64,000 nt of DNA. Source: an uncultured Lachnospiraceae bacterium (lineage in GTDB: Bacteria > Bacillota > Clostridia > Lachnospirales > Lachnospiraceae). The stretch spans positions 1 through 64,000 of the forward strand of contig CADAOZ010000008.1 in assembly GCA_902789735.1 (NCBI GenBank), in the 5' to 3' direction. Made by a program: the position numbers and the translations under genes. The notes beneath the pieces are model-generated. The model was not told the DNA's origin, did not search any database, and was given only the letters and a program-made list of their open reading frames with translations. Shown piece by piece: positions 1 to 9,516 of this stretch. Numbering within the stretch: the stretch's first letter is position 1; every line of letters begins with the position of its first letter.

Positions 1-14
1 TTCTTTCCATCCAT

Positions 15-83
15 GAACAAAACCCTCAAAGCCATTATTTACAAGGCTTCAAGGGCTTTTCGACGACCATCCAGGTTTTGTTC
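15..83. repeat. 10-bp inverted repeat at window edge
   Basis: GAACAAAACC at 15-24 is the exact reverse complement of GGTTTTGTTC at 74-83. The direct repeat CCATCCA occurs at 7-13 and 67-73, exactly 60 bases apart. The stretch is AT-richer than the genes that follow. It could be a recombination or regulatory site, but nothing beside it in the window identifies an enzyme that would use it. Confidence 0.4.
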
Positions 84-116
84 GCGAAAAAAAAGTTTTC
101 GAATCCTTGATGCCAT
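39..116 (-). CDS. possible 25-residue small ORF
   Basis: An ATG at 114-116 follows AGGAGG with a 5-base spacer and opens a frame of 25 codons rich in Arg and Lys, ending at TAA 39-41. Only the strong ribosome binding site argues for it. The frame overlaps the inverted repeat at 15-83, so the apparent coding signal may be accidental. No family is recognised. Confidence 0.2.
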   Translation of the reverse strand: MASRIRKLFFREQNLDGRRKALEAL

Positions 117-141
117 TGGCTCCTCCTTCCCGGGCATAAAG

Positions 142-171
142 AAAGCACCAGCCGAGTGCGGCTGATGCTTT
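142..171 (-). terminator. terminator after the lipoprotein gene
   Basis: A 13-bp stem (142-154 with 159-171, one G-U pair) closes a four-base loop. Read on the minus strand it is followed by CTTTATG, only moderately U-rich. It lies about 70 bases downstream of the lipoprotein stop codon, the expected place for its terminator. Confidence 0.6.
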
Positions 172-242
172 AAAAACTCAGTATTCTATTCGAAAAAAAT
201 ATTACGTATGGAAGTTTCAAATATTTTCATAGAAAGATGCTG

Positions 243-1157
243 TTATTCCATCTCCAGATAAGTGTATTCTATGATTTCTTCAGATTCACTTCCATCATTG
301 TTTTTGAAATAAGAATGCACAACTAAAGGATTATTGTTCTCATCAATTTCTTCATATTCCAAGCGGAACTCATACCACGATCCACCATAATCTTTGGTAA
401 ATGATTGCTTCTGTGCTACCAGATTTTCTCCTTCATACTCGTATTCTGTTTTACTAACAAAACTTTCTTCAGCTTCCGTTTTGGGATGCTCGTTATCATA
501 TTGTATCAATAATGTCGGATGCTGCTTTTTGCCATCAGAAACAAATCCTTCTTCATATTCATCAATGACGTCATTATCATATGTTATGACTTCATAATGA
601 TCATCCTTATAGGAGTATTCCTTGACCCTTCCAGTGGGGTTCTTTTCTCCGTCTAATATGGTACTCTTAAGAACGCGGTTCTCTTCGTCCAGTTCGTTTT
701 CATAATACTCTTCGGTTACCATGTCATTGTATATATATTTATAATAAACCGTGTTATCATATTCATCATACGCATACTCTGCTTCTGCAATACTTGTACC
801 ATCAGAAGACGTCATATTCATCGATACACAATTTCCTCTTTCATCATATTCATAATCTTCTTGAGAAGAAAGCGTTTTCTCCTCGTCTTCCGTCAGCGAA
901 TAATGTGCCCTTGTCTTTACAAGATATTTTTTTCCCTCGGCCGTAGTTTGCGCCGATTCTGTTACGGACTTTTCCGTGGCGCCTTCCTGTGTTTCCGCTG
1001 TCTTTTCTTCCGGAACATCCTTTTCTTCAGCGGTCTCGGTCTCATCTGCTGCTTCTGCAGTAGCTGCTGCGCTTGTGTTTCCGGATCCCCCGCATCCCGC
1101 CAAAAGCAGGAATGCCATTGACGTCGCCAGCATCATACTGACCATTCTCTTTTCCAT
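243..1157 (-). CDS. putative secreted lipoprotein, Tyr/Asp/Glu-rich repeats
   Basis: This 304-residue protein begins with a lipoprotein signal peptide: MEKRM, a hydrophobic stretch and the lipobox LLAGC, so it should be acylated and anchored outside the membrane. I chose the ATG at 1157 because AGGAGGG lies six bases before it; an upstream ATG at 1190 has no such site. A Thr/Glu/Ala-rich linker follows, then a mature domain of repeated beta-hairpin-like segments around Tyr-x-Tyr-Asp (for example YEYDERGN), reminiscent of RHS/YD-repeat strands but without a clean repeat register. No enzymatic motif is visible. The gene is AT-richer than the rest of the window and stands alone, which suggests lineage-specific acquisition. 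Function unknown. Confidence 0.8.
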   Translation of the reverse strand: MEKRMVSMMLATSMAFLLLAGCGGSGNTSAAATAEAADETETAEEKDVPEEKTAETQEGATEKSVTESAQTTAEGKKYLVKTRAHYSLTEDEEKTLSSQEDYEYDERGNCVSMNMTSSDGTSIAEAEYAYDEYDNTVYYKYIYNDMVTEEYYENELDEENRVLKSTILDGEKNPTGRVKEYSYKDDHYEVITYDNDVIDEYEEGFVSDGKKQHPTLLIQYDNEHPKTEAEESFVSKTEYEYEGENLVAQKQSFTKDYGGSWYEFRLEYEEIDENNNPLVVHSYFKNNDGSESEEIIEYTYLEME

Positions 1158-1204
1158 AGCTGCCCTCCTAATTTTGTTTAAAATGCACAAAAATGGCTAT
1201 AAAT

Positions 1205-1231
1205 ATTATATATATGTATATATTAGTACAA
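1205..1231 (-). promoter_or_regulatory. candidate promoter of the lipoprotein gene
   Basis: Read on the minus strand, TTGTAC (1226-1231) precedes an AT-rich run containing TATAAT (1205-1210) at 15 bases, or TAATAT at 17. It is about 50 bases upstream of the chosen start codon. Confidence 0.45.
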
Positions 1232-1472
1232 GAAAAATTTTGCGATTCTCCTATCAAAATCCAAACTTTAGAGCTATAGAATATATATCAGTGTTTTCTT
1301 TTATAACTTTATTTGGCGGGTTTAAAGCTCACAACACGGTCTTGCCAAAGTGAAGATAGTGTGTCAGAATTTATCGAAATCCTTCTGCGTCGCGGCCCGG
1401 ACATCATCGACAGTCATATACTTTCCCCAACTGTCATTCCCCTTCTCCGTCCAGAAGAGCATTCTGTCAATC
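1232..1472. other. intergenic stretch with possible coding remnant
   Basis: No complete gene is seen. On the minus strand a 36-residue frame (1474-1364) beginning MIDRMLFWTEKGNDSWGKY reads like genuine protein sequence but is cut off without a start context. It overlaps the opposite-strand zinc-ribbon frame by two bases. It may be a fragment of a lost gene. Confidence 0.3.
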
Positions 1473-1802
1473 ATGGACAAGAGTATTGTTCTGACAGAAC
1501 ATGAAAAGAAAAGGGCAATGCTGGAAGAACGAACATGTATGACAACAGGAGATGTCAAGAACAATCCAGAAGATTTAAGGTGCCCGAACTGTGGATGCAA
1601 ATACATCGTGTTTTATAAATTCTTTTCTTATCTTCGTAAAGCCTCAAATCGTACTCCTGCAAAAGGCCAACACCTATCAGCGGTAAGCGATGAGTCTGGC
1701 GCAGAATATAATTACTGCTTGGGGTGCGGAAAAAGATTTAATGATCATGGGGATGACATGGAAGTAGAGAGAGATTACCCCCCTACACTTCAGGTCACCT
1801 AA
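1473..1802 (+). CDS. small zinc-ribbon-like protein, hypothetical
   Basis: The 109-residue frame contains two Cys pairs, CPNCGCKY near residue 39 and CLGCGKRF near residue 83, spaced as in a treble-clef or zinc-ribbon fold. Base composition is AT-richer than neighbouring housekeeping genes and AT-ending codons are common, consistent with acquired DNA. The start ATG at 1473 has no good ribosome binding site; the frame is open further upstream to 1350, but that extension does not look like protein. It is one of the few plus-strand genes and lies beside the repeat-rich stretch at 1821-1900. It could be a small regulator or a mobile-element leftover. No family is assigned. Confidence 0.4.
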   Translation: MDKSIVLTEHEKKRAMLEERTCMTTGDVKNNPEDLRCPNCGCKYIVFYKFFSYLRKASNRTPAKGQHLSAVSDESGAEYNYCLGCGKRFNDHGDDMEVERDYPPTLQVT

Positions 1803-1820
1803 AGTCACGATAGGGCACTG

Positions 1821-1858
1821 GTAGTAAAACGCCCCGATTTCTACTACGATTTTACTAC
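1821..1858. repeat. 9-bp inverted repeat GTAGTAAAA/TTTTACTAC
   Basis: A perfect inverted repeat (1821-1829 and 1850-1858) flanks 20 bases. The geometry resembles a recombinase core or dimeric operator more than a terminator, since no U-tract follows. Confidence 0.45.
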
Positions 1859-1870
1859 GAATGACGTCCT

Positions 1871-1900
1871 CAATTTGCCTCATTTTGCCACCATTTGCCA
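1871..1900. repeat. three tandem 10-bp repeats with TTTGCC core
   Basis: Three exactly adjacent blocks, CAATTTGCCT, CATTTTGCCA and CCATTTGCCA, share the core WTTTGCC and repeat every 10 bp, about one helical turn. A fourth degenerate block follows. They lie between the zinc-ribbon frame and the ilvC terminator. Confidence 0.5.
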
Positions 1901-1923
1901 TTTTGGCTTATAATTTAAATACT

Positions 1924-1965
1924 ATTAAAAAGAGCTCCGGTTCGCGTGATGAACCGGAGCTCTTT
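1924..1965 (-). terminator. terminator of the ilv operon
   Basis: A perfect 15-bp stem (1929-1943 with 1951-1965) closes a seven-base loop. On the minus strand it runs directly into TTTTTAATAG. It is 80 bases past the ilvC stop and fits a strong intrinsic terminator. Confidence 0.85.
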
Positions 1966-2045
1966 CTGCTATCTGTGATGGGACGGCCGTTTACGGCCGT
2001 CTTTTCCTGCTGCTTCTTCCGAAAAGCAGGCGCCTTTCAGACCGA

Positions 2046-3299
<1,254 letters not shown>

Positions 3300-3854
3300 T
3301 CAGTCCTCGGGCTCGCCGTCCGCGTAACGGTAGGTCTGTCCGTCCGGGTTGATCATAATAATATTCTTGGTACCGCGGCCCAGGCCTGCGACACCGGTCC
3401 TGGCCAGCTCAAGGATCTCATAGCCGCTGAGCAGCCGCAGGAGGGCGTCGATCTTGCCGGAGTTGCCGGTCGCTTCGATCAGCAGGCTCTCTTCCGATAC
3501 GTCGATGACATTGCCGCGGAAGATGTTGGCCAGCGTGATGACATTGTCCCGCTGGGAAACATCGGCCTTGACCTTGATCATGGCCAGTTCCCTGTAGACA
3601 CTCTCTTCGGGCTTCAGCTCGTGGATGTCACGGACATCGACCAGCTTGGCCACCTGTTTCTCGATCTGTTCCAGGATATCATCATCTCCGGAAGTCACGA
3701 CTGTGATCCTGGTGATCCTGGGATCCGCCGTAACGCCCGCGCTGATGCTTTCAATATTATAACCTCTTCTGGAGAACAGGCCGGCTACACGGCTCAGAAC
3801 ACCGGTGGTGTTGTCTACCAGAAGCTGAAATACTTTCTTCTTCTGCATTTCCAT
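3300..3854 (-). CDS. ilvH: acetolactate synthase regulatory subunit
   Basis: This 184-residue protein has an N-terminal ACT domain with the signature NTTGVLSRVAGLFSRRGYNI, in which small-subunit homologues bind valine at dimer interfaces, and a C-terminal ALS-small-subunit domain (SGKIDALLRLL, then GVAGLGRG). Full family length is about 160-180 residues. Such subunits activate IlvB and confer feedback inhibition. The start at 3854 has a modest AAGGGG site; a second ATG six bases downstream is possible. It is the second of two regulatory-subunit genes between ilvB and ilvC, closer to the canonical IlvH sequence than its neighbour at 4041-4520. Confidence 0.92.
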   Translation of the reverse strand: MEMQKKKVFQLLVDNTTGVLSRVAGLFSRRGYNIESISAGVTADPRITRITVVTSGDDDILEQIEKQVAKLVDVRDIHELKPEESVYRELAMIKVKADVSQRDNVITLANIFRGNVIDVSEESLLIEATGNSGKIDALLRLLSGYEILELARTGVAGLGRGTKNIIMINPDGQTYRYADGEPED

Positions 3855-4040
3855 AGTCCCCTTTTTCTTTGCTCTGTCCGGCCTGCGGGGTCCGCCGTCA
3901 AGGCTGCCTCCCACCGTGTCCGGAAGAAAAGCCGGCAGTTAAGCAAACTGGCTCACTTGCACAAACTTTCTATATTATAGCGCCCGCTACTGTATAAGTC
4001 AAACATCATATAGGGCCGCCATGGGCCCCGCCGGGGCTCT

Positions 4041-4520
4041 TCACTCGCTGCATTTGGTCATGGCCACCGCGCCGGACCGGGCGATTTCCACGATACTGAC
4101 CACTTTGAGGGTATTGATAAAGATCTGGACCCTCTCAGGCGTATCGCACATCTGGATGGTCATCAGATTGCCGGACATATCCACGATCCTGGCCCCCATG
4201 ATGTCGCAGTTTTCCATGATGTCCCTGCGGTTGGTCCGGTTGTATTTGATCTTGACCAGCAGCAGCTCCCGGTTGATGGATTCGGTCTCATTAAAGGTCT
4301 TGACCTTAATTACATCCAGCTTTTTGTTGAGCTGCTTCTCGATCTGCTCCAGGGTCCGCTGATCGCCGCTGCTGACAATGATCATGTTGGAAACAGACTT
4401 GTCATCTGTCTCGCCGACAACGATGGATTCGATATTAAAGCAGCGTCTCCAGAAAAGTCCAGCCACTTTGCAAAGGACACCCGACCTGTTCTCTACTAAG
4501 ATTGAATAAATACGTCTCAT
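4041..4520 (-). CDS. ilvN: acetolactate synthase small subunit paralogue
   Basis: A 159-residue ACT-domain protein beginning MRRIYSILVENRSGVLCKVA, clearly related to the small subunit at 3300-3854 but divergent. FNIESI, the LEQIEKQLNK helix and the terminal ARSGAVAM match the IlvN/IlvH family. Residues around the ACT glycine loop differ (SGVLCKVAGLFWRR here, TGVLSRVAGLFSRR in the other). It lies 85 bases downstream of ilvB, so it is the first regulatory subunit translated after the catalytic one. The two paralogues may form mixed complexes or tune feedback to different amino acids; that is inference. The gene symbol is by family and could equally be ilvH-like. Confidence 0.88.
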   Translation of the reverse strand: MRRIYSILVENRSGVLCKVAGLFWRRCFNIESIVVGETDDKSVSNMIIVSSGDQRTLEQIEKQLNKKLDVIKVKTFNETESINRELLLVKIKYNRTNRRDIMENCDIMGARIVDMSGNLMTIQMCDTPERVQIFINTLKVVSIVEIARSGAVAMTKCSE

Positions 4521-4605
4521 ATTCTTTTCCCGCCGTAAAAACTAAACATACCGCCCTGCTGCCGTCTGCTCCGCGGAACCTGCTTCATGCTCCGTGGAGC
4601 CTGCC

Positions 4606-6273
4606 TCAGCAGAGATCATCCGGATCTACAAAGACTTCCAGGATCGAAGTGCCTTCCTCATCCAGGAAGGCCCGGATCGTCTCTTCCATCCCTTCATTGC
4701 TGTCCAGGCGCATGTATCCTACATGATAAGCCTGCGCCAGTTTGTCCAGATCGGGCGTGGTGCTCATATCGGTCACCGCGTGCCTGTCATGATAGGCGAA
4801 ATGCTGGTGCTGCCGGACCATGCCCAGCACATAGTTGCGGATGACCACAATCTTGACAGGGACCTCGTACTGATCCATGGTGGAAAGTTCCATCATGGTC
4901 ATCTGGAAAGCGCCGTCGCCGCAGACCGCGACGACCTGCCTGTCCGGCGCGCCCAGCCTGGCGCCCATGGCCGCGGGAACGGAATAGCCCATGGTCCCCA
5001 TGCCGCCGCTGGTCATGAACCTGCCTTTGCGGATCACTGCGTTGGCACAGGACCAGATCTGGTTCTGGCCTACATCGGCGATGTAGATGGCGTCTTCCTC
5101 CATGGCCAGGGACAGGCTGCGGATAAAGAGCCTGGGATCCACATAATCCCGGGAAGCCCTGACCTTGCGGTCCGCGATGCCCTGGGCCAGCCGCTTTTCA
5201 GATTCGGCCTTCACTTCGGCCCGGTATTTATCCAGCCATGCAAGCCATTCGGAATAGTCTACCTTGAGCTCCTTGGCATTGAACTCATCAAAAACATGTC
5301 TGATATCGCCGACCAGGGGAATGGTGGGACCGGCGTTCTTGCCGATTTCGGCGGGGTCTACATCGATATGGATCAGGACCTTGTTCTCCGTGATCAGATC
5401 GGGCTGGCTGATGGACCGGTCCGCCACGCGGGCGCCGACCATCAGGATCACATCCGCCTCATTCATGGCCCGGTTGCCGCACTTCTGGCCGTTATTGCCG
5501 ACCATGCCGTAGAAAAGGGGATGCTCGCTGGGCAGGCTCCCCAGTCCCATCATGGTAGAGACGCAGGGGATTCCGTGCTTTTCGGCAAAAGCCCTTACCT
5601 GCGCTTCGGCACCGGACAGATGGACGCCGCCGCCCGTGCAGATGATCGGGCGTTTTGCTCTGGAAAGCTCCCGGATGACACGCTTGATCTGAACCGGGTG
5701 TCCCTCCACAGTAGGCTTGTAAGTCCTTAAGTTGACACTGACCGGGTAGGCAAAACCTGCCACGCGGTCCATCAGGACATCGTGGGGGATGTCGATCAGG
5801 ACAGGCCCCTTACGGCCGGTATTGGCGATATGGAAGGCCTCCTTGACGACTCTGGGAATGTCGGAAGCCCTGCGGACGATATAACTGAATTTGACAAAGG
5901 ATTCGCAGGCGCCGGAAATATCCGCCTCCTGGAACACGTCGCTTCCCATCAGTCTGCTGTCGACCTGCCCGGTAATGCACACCATGGGAATGCTGTCGGC
6001 AAAAGCGGTGGCGATGCCTGTGATCAGGTTGGTCGCGCCGGGGCCGCTGGTTACAGCTGCCACGCCGGGCTTGCCGCTGGCCCTGGTATAGCCGCTGGCC
6101 GCATGGCCCGCGCACTGTTCATGACGGACCAGAACCGTATGGATCTTACTGTCCAGCATGGAGTTGAAGAAAGGAGCGATGGCAACGCCCGGATAGCCGA
6201 ACACATATTCCACGTTCTCTTCTTCCAGACTTCTGACGAGCGCGTCCGCGCCGGTAACAACTTTTCTCAACAT
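4606..6273 (-). CDS. ilvB: acetolactate synthase catalytic subunit
   Basis: Thiamine-diphosphate enzyme that condenses two pyruvates, or pyruvate with 2-oxobutyrate, as the first committed step to branched-chain amino acids. The 555-residue chain has the N-terminal PYR domain with VFGYPGVAIAPFF and the catalytic glutamate in RHEQCAGHAASGY, a central domain, and the C-terminal ThDP/Mg2+ motif beginning GDGAFQM. I chose the ATG at 6273, seven bases after AAAAGGAC, because the protein then begins just before the conserved TGADALVRSLEEENV. It starts the ilv operon, with a leader of paired CGGGAAC/GTTCCCG elements between it and tyrS. Confidence 0.95.
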   Translation of the reverse strand: MLRKVVTGADALVRSLEEENVEYVFGYPGVAIAPFFNSMLDSKIHTVLVRHEQCAGHAASGYTRASGKPGVAAVTSGPGATNLITGIATAFADSIPMVCITGQVDSRLMGSDVFQEADISGACESFVKFSYIVRRASDIPRVVKEAFHIANTGRKGPVLIDIPHDVLMDRVAGFAYPVSVNLRTYKPTVEGHPVQIKRVIRELSRAKRPIICTGGGVHLSGAEAQVRAFAEKHGIPCVSTMMGLGSLPSEHPLFYGMVGNNGQKCGNRAMNEADVILMVGARVADRSISQPDLITENKVLIHIDVDPAEIGKNAGPTIPLVGDIRHVFDEFNAKELKVDYSEWLAWLDKYRAEVKAESEKRLAQGIADRKVRASRDYVDPRLFIRSLSLAMEEDAIYIADVGQNQIWSCANAVIRKGRFMTSGGMGTMGYSVPAAMGARLGAPDRQVVAVCGDGAFQMTMMELSTMDQYEVPVKIVVIRNYVLGMVRQHQHFAYHDRHAVTDMSTTPDLDKLAQAYHVGYMRLDSNEGMEETIRAFLDEEGTSILEVFVDPDDLC

Positions 6274-6321
6274 AATTTTGTCCTTTTCGTCTGCTGACTG
6301 CTTCGTTTCCTGAAACCCGAA

Positions 6322-6404
6322 TACGGGAACAGCCTTCCTGTCTGAAGCTCTGTTCCCGTAGGGATCCGCCGGGAACACGAAGGGCTTTTCCTTCCCGTTC
6401 CCGG
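6322..6404 (-). promoter_or_regulatory. ilvB leader with two alternative hairpins
   Basis: On the minus strand the leader has one hairpin at 6404-6369 (CCGGGAAC paired with GTTCCCGG, plus an inner GAAGG/CCTTC stem) and a second at 6360-6322 (an 11-bp stem ending ACGGGAACAG/CTGTTCCCGT). Because CGGGAAC and GTTCCCG each occur twice, the outer copies could also pair across both hairpins. No T-box sequence, branched-chain leader peptide or U-run is seen, so this is a structural observation rather than a demonstrated attenuator. Confidence 0.4.
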
Positions 6405-6457
6405 ATCATGCACTCTGATACACGAAGGCCGCGGCCTGTGACAGGCCGGTCCCGTTC

Positions 6458-7690
6458 TTATGCTTTGTAAATGACCTTTTTGAAGCTCTTCTTGCCGCGC
6501 TTGACCAGCTTCCCGTCCTTCAGATCCTCTTTGGAATAGGTCGTGCCGATATCCGTGACCTTCTGTCCGTCGACGCTGACGCCGCCCTGCTGGACCGCCC
6601 GTCTGGCTTCGGATCTGGAAGGGGTCAGGCCGCTCTTTACCAGGATGGCCAGAATGTCCATGGTCCCATCTTCTGAGAAGAATTCTTCTTTCATCTCGGT
6701 CTCGGGTACATTGTCCATGGAAGCCGCGCCGCCGGAAAACAGGGCCGTCGCGCCGGCCTTGGCCTTTTTGGCCTCATCTTCGCCATGGACCAGGGTGGTC
6801 AGTTCATCTGCCAGGATGATCTTGGCTTCGTTGAGCTGGCTGCCTTCCCATTTATCCATCTCATCGATCTGCTCAAGAGGAAGGAAAGTCAGCATCCGCA
6901 GGCACTTGAGGACATCCGCGTCGCCCACGTTCCGCCAGTACTGGTAGAAATCGTAGGGGCTGGTCTTGTCGGGATCCAGCCAGACAGCGCCTTTGGCGGT
7001 CTTGCCCATCTTCTTGCCCTCGGAATTGAGCAGCAGGGTGATGGTCATGGCGTGGGCGTCCTTGCCCAGCTTTTTGCGGATCAGCTCGGTGCCGGCCAGC
7101 ATGTTGCTCCACTGGTCATCGCCTCCGAACTGCATGTTGACGCCGTAACGCTGGTAGAGCTCCAGGAAATCGTAGGCCTGCATGATCATGTAGTTGAACT
7201 CCAGAAAGCTGAGTCCGTTCTCCATCCTCTGCTCGTAGCATCTGGCACGCAGCATGTTGTTGACGGAGAAATGGGCGCCGATGTCCCGGATAAATTCGAT
7301 ATAGTTGAGGTCGCGGAGCCAGTCCGCGTTATTGACCATCATGGCCTTGCCTTCACCGAACTCGATGAAGCGGCTCATCTGTTTTTTGAAGCATTCACAG
7401 TTATGGTCGATCTTTTCGACTGTCATCATGGTACGCAGGTCCGTACGGCCGGAGGGGTCGCCGATCATACCTGTTCCGCCGCCGACCAGAGCGACCGGCT
7501 GGTTGCCCGCCATCTGCAGGCGCTTCATCAGCAGGAGGGCCATAAAATGGCCTACATGCAGGGAATCCGCCGTAGGGTCAAAGCCGATATAAAATTTGGC
7601 CCTGCCGTTGTTGACCAGCTCCCTGACCTGGTCTTCGCTCGTGATCTGTGCCAGCAGGCCCCTTGCCTGCAGTTCTTCATAGATTTTCAT
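6458..7690 (-). CDS. tyrS: tyrosyl-tRNA synthetase
   Basis: Charges tRNA-Tyr with tyrosine in the cytosol. The 410-residue class I enzyme has the HIGH-type motif HVGH at residues 45-48, the ATP-loop motif KMGKT (a KMSKS variant) near residue 230, the tyrosine-binding YDF/QFGGDDQW segments, and a C-terminal S4 RNA-binding domain (SRSEARRAVQQGGVSVDG). It lies 35 bases downstream of gpsA, with no room for its own T-box leader, so it is probably cotranscribed with der-plsY-gpsA. That is a little unusual, since tyrS in Firmicutes is often under a separate T-box. Confidence 0.97.
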   Translation of the reverse strand: MKIYEELQARGLLAQITSEDQVRELVNNGRAKFYIGFDPTADSLHVGHFMALLLMKRLQMAGNQPVALVGGGTGMIGDPSGRTDLRTMMTVEKIDHNCECFKKQMSRFIEFGEGKAMMVNNADWLRDLNYIEFIRDIGAHFSVNNMLRARCYEQRMENGLSFLEFNYMIMQAYDFLELYQRYGVNMQFGGDDQWSNMLAGTELIRKKLGKDAHAMTITLLLNSEGKKMGKTAKGAVWLDPDKTSPYDFYQYWRNVGDADVLKCLRMLTFLPLEQIDEMDKWEGSQLNEAKIILADELTTLVHGEDEAKKAKAGATALFSGGAASMDNVPETEMKEEFFSEDGTMDILAILVKSGLTPSRSEARRAVQQGGVSVDGQKVTDIGTTYSKEDLKDGKLVKRGKKSFKKVIYKA

Positions 7691-7725
7691 GTGCTGTCAA
7701 ATCTCTCTTTCTGTCTGTATTTGGA

Positions 7726-8739
7726 TCAGTCATTCCACATCTGACCGTTGATCTCATTCTTTTTATCCCGCTGCATCAGGGCGCTGACCTCTTCCGCGGG
7801 AGATTTTCCGTTAAAGAGGACCTGATTGGCCGCGTCGATGATGGGCGCTTCCACGCCGTACTTCCTGGCCAGCTGCAGGCCGGCTCTGGCGCTGTAGACG
7901 CCCTCTACGACCTGTTTGACCTCATCCATGGCTTCTTCCGGCGTTTTGCCCTGGCCGATCAGGATACCGGCCCGGCGGTTGCGGGAGTGCATGGAGGCAC
8001 AGGTGACGATCAGGTCGCCGATCCCGGTCAGTCCGGAGAAGGTCTCCGCCCTGCCGCCGGCTGCGATTCCAATCCTGCTGATCTCGGCAATGCCTCTGGT
8101 GATCAGAAGGGCCTTGGTATTGTCTCCATAGCCCAGTCCGTCCGCGACGCCCGCCGCCAGCGCGACTACGTTCTTGAGAGCCGCGCCCAGTTCCATGCCC
8201 CGCATATCGGGGCTGGTATAGACGCGCAGGGATTTATCCATGAACAGGCTCTGGACATATTCCGCGGCGGTCCTGGTCCTGGCGCCCGCTACAATGGCGG
8301 TCGGCAGTCCCTTGCCGACTTCCTCCGCGTGGGTGGGACCGCAGAGCACAGCGACCTCCGCCTGGGGGATCTCCTGACGGATGATCTCGCTCAGGGTCAT
8401 CAGACTGTCCTCTTCAATGCCCTTGGCCACAGAGACGATCAGCTGACCGAATCTGCAGTAGGGGGCCATACGCTTTGCCGTGCTTCTGGTAAAGGGAGAC
8501 GGTACCGCCAGTACGACCGCGTCTTTATCGGACATGGCCTCATGCAGATCTGTGGTAGCCTCCACCGCGTCCGGAAGAATGACTCCGGGCAGCTTGACCT
8601 TCTGCTCGTGGTCTTCGTTCAGCATGCGGACTTCGTCCTCCGCGATGGACCACACCTTTACCTCATGCCCGTTCTGCGCCAGGCGCCATGTCAGGGCCGT
8701 ACCCCAGCTTCCCGCGCCAATGACTCCGATTTTTGCCAT
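7726..8739 (-). CDS. gpsA: glycerol-3-phosphate dehydrogenase [NAD(P)+]
   Basis: Reduces dihydroxyacetone phosphate to sn-glycerol-3-phosphate, the backbone for phospholipids and teichoic acids. It has 337 residues, normal length. The Rossmann motif GAGSWGTAL opens the protein, AVPSPFTR and SVAKGIEE mark the family, and the C-terminal substrate domain contains LKNVVALAAG with the catalytic lysine and GLTGIGDLIVTC. It sits between plsY and tyrS, 74 bases after plsY, whose product uses glycerol-3-phosphate as acyl acceptor, so coexpression is logical. Confidence 0.97.
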   Translation of the reverse strand: MAKIGVIGAGSWGTALTWRLAQNGHEVKVWSIAEDEVRMLNEDHEQKVKLPGVILPDAVEATTDLHEAMSDKDAVVLAVPSPFTRSTAKRMAPYCRFGQLIVSVAKGIEEDSLMTLSEIIRQEIPQAEVAVLCGPTHAEEVGKGLPTAIVAGARTRTAAEYVQSLFMDKSLRVYTSPDMRGMELGAALKNVVALAAGVADGLGYGDNTKALLITRGIAEISRIGIAAGGRAETFSGLTGIGDLIVTCASMHSRNRRAGILIGQGKTPEEAMDEVKQVVEGVYSARAGLQLARKYGVEAPIIDAANQVLFNGKSPAEEVSALMQRDKKNEINGQMWND

Positions 8740-8813
8740 AATGCTTTCCTTCTTTCTGTGATCCGCAGCCGCCGCCTTCTGATCTGTAATGGCATAACGG
8801 GCTGAAGATATTA

Positions 8814-9467
8814 TTATTTCTTCTTGAACAGGTAGGTCTTGCTCTCCTTGCCGGAAAGGAGCCTGCCGATGTTGGCCCGGTGCTTCCAGAATACCAGGAT
8901 GGTAAAGAGGGCCTGAATGATATAGATTTCATTCAATACAGGCTGGGGCGCTCCGAACACGCCCATCTGGCCCAGGATGATCATCATGATAAAGCTGCCC
9001 GAATATACGCACAGGGAACCCAATGATACATAATGGGTCAGCAGGTAGGGCACAAAGAAGAAGATCAGGGCTGTCGGGAACAAAGCCCAGTGATAGGCAC
9101 AGATAAAACCGGCCATGCAGGCAACGCCCTTGCCGCCCCTGAATCCCATATAGAAGGGATAATCATGTCCAAGTACGCAGCCCGCGAAGGCATAGGACTT
9201 GAACAGATAGGCCATCTCCGGGTTGGACCTGCCGAACAGATACCAGGCAGCCATGACCGCGAAAATGCACTTGAAGGCATCCATGAAGAAGACCAGGATA
9301 CCTGCCTTTGTACCCAGCACACGAATGGTGTTGGTGGTCCCGGCGTTCCCGCTTCCGTAATCACGGATATCGATCCCCCTGGTCTTGCCAAGCAGATATG
9401 CGCTCTGGATCGAACCGAAAGCATAGCCGATTAAAACACTCAAAATCCTCATTACGATCGTATTCAT
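8814..9467 (-). CDS. plsY: glycerol-3-phosphate acyltransferase PlsY
   Basis: Integral membrane enzyme that transfers the acyl group from acyl phosphate, made by PlsX, to glycerol-3-phosphate. The 217-residue chain has several hydrophobic segments and the three family signatures: GSGNAGTTN, the GHDYPFYMGFRGGKGVA block and a late NEIYIIQ-type helix. The ATG at 9467 follows AAGGAG with good spacing; the open frame upstream overlaps der and lacks family similarity. Its partner plsX lies far away in this window (47659-48711), and its substrate producer gpsA is next door. Confidence 0.95.
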   Translation of the reverse strand: MNTIVMRILSVLIGYAFGSIQSAYLLGKTRGIDIRDYGSGNAGTTNTIRVLGTKAGILVFFMDAFKCIFAVMAAWYLFGRSNPEMAYLFKSYAFAGCVLGHDYPFYMGFRGGKGVACMAGFICAYHWALFPTALIFFFVPYLLTHYVSLGSLCVYSGSFIMMIILGQMGVFGAPQPVLNEIYIIQALFTILVFWKHRANIGRLLSGKESKTYLFKKK

Positions 9468-9516
9468 CACTGCTCCTTTCTGCCGCAGCCCGCCTCCGGG
9501 AGGGCAGAGCAAATTT

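Noticed and set aside
1677-1901. Minus-strand frame of 74 codons beginning in the TTTGCC repeats
   Set aside because: No ribosome binding site, no similarity, and it overlaps the inverted repeat and the zinc-ribbon frame.
6274-6457. T-box riboswitch before ilvB
   Set aside because: No AGGGTGGNACCGCG-like T-box sequence or typical stem I was found on the minus strand, and there is no U-run terminator.
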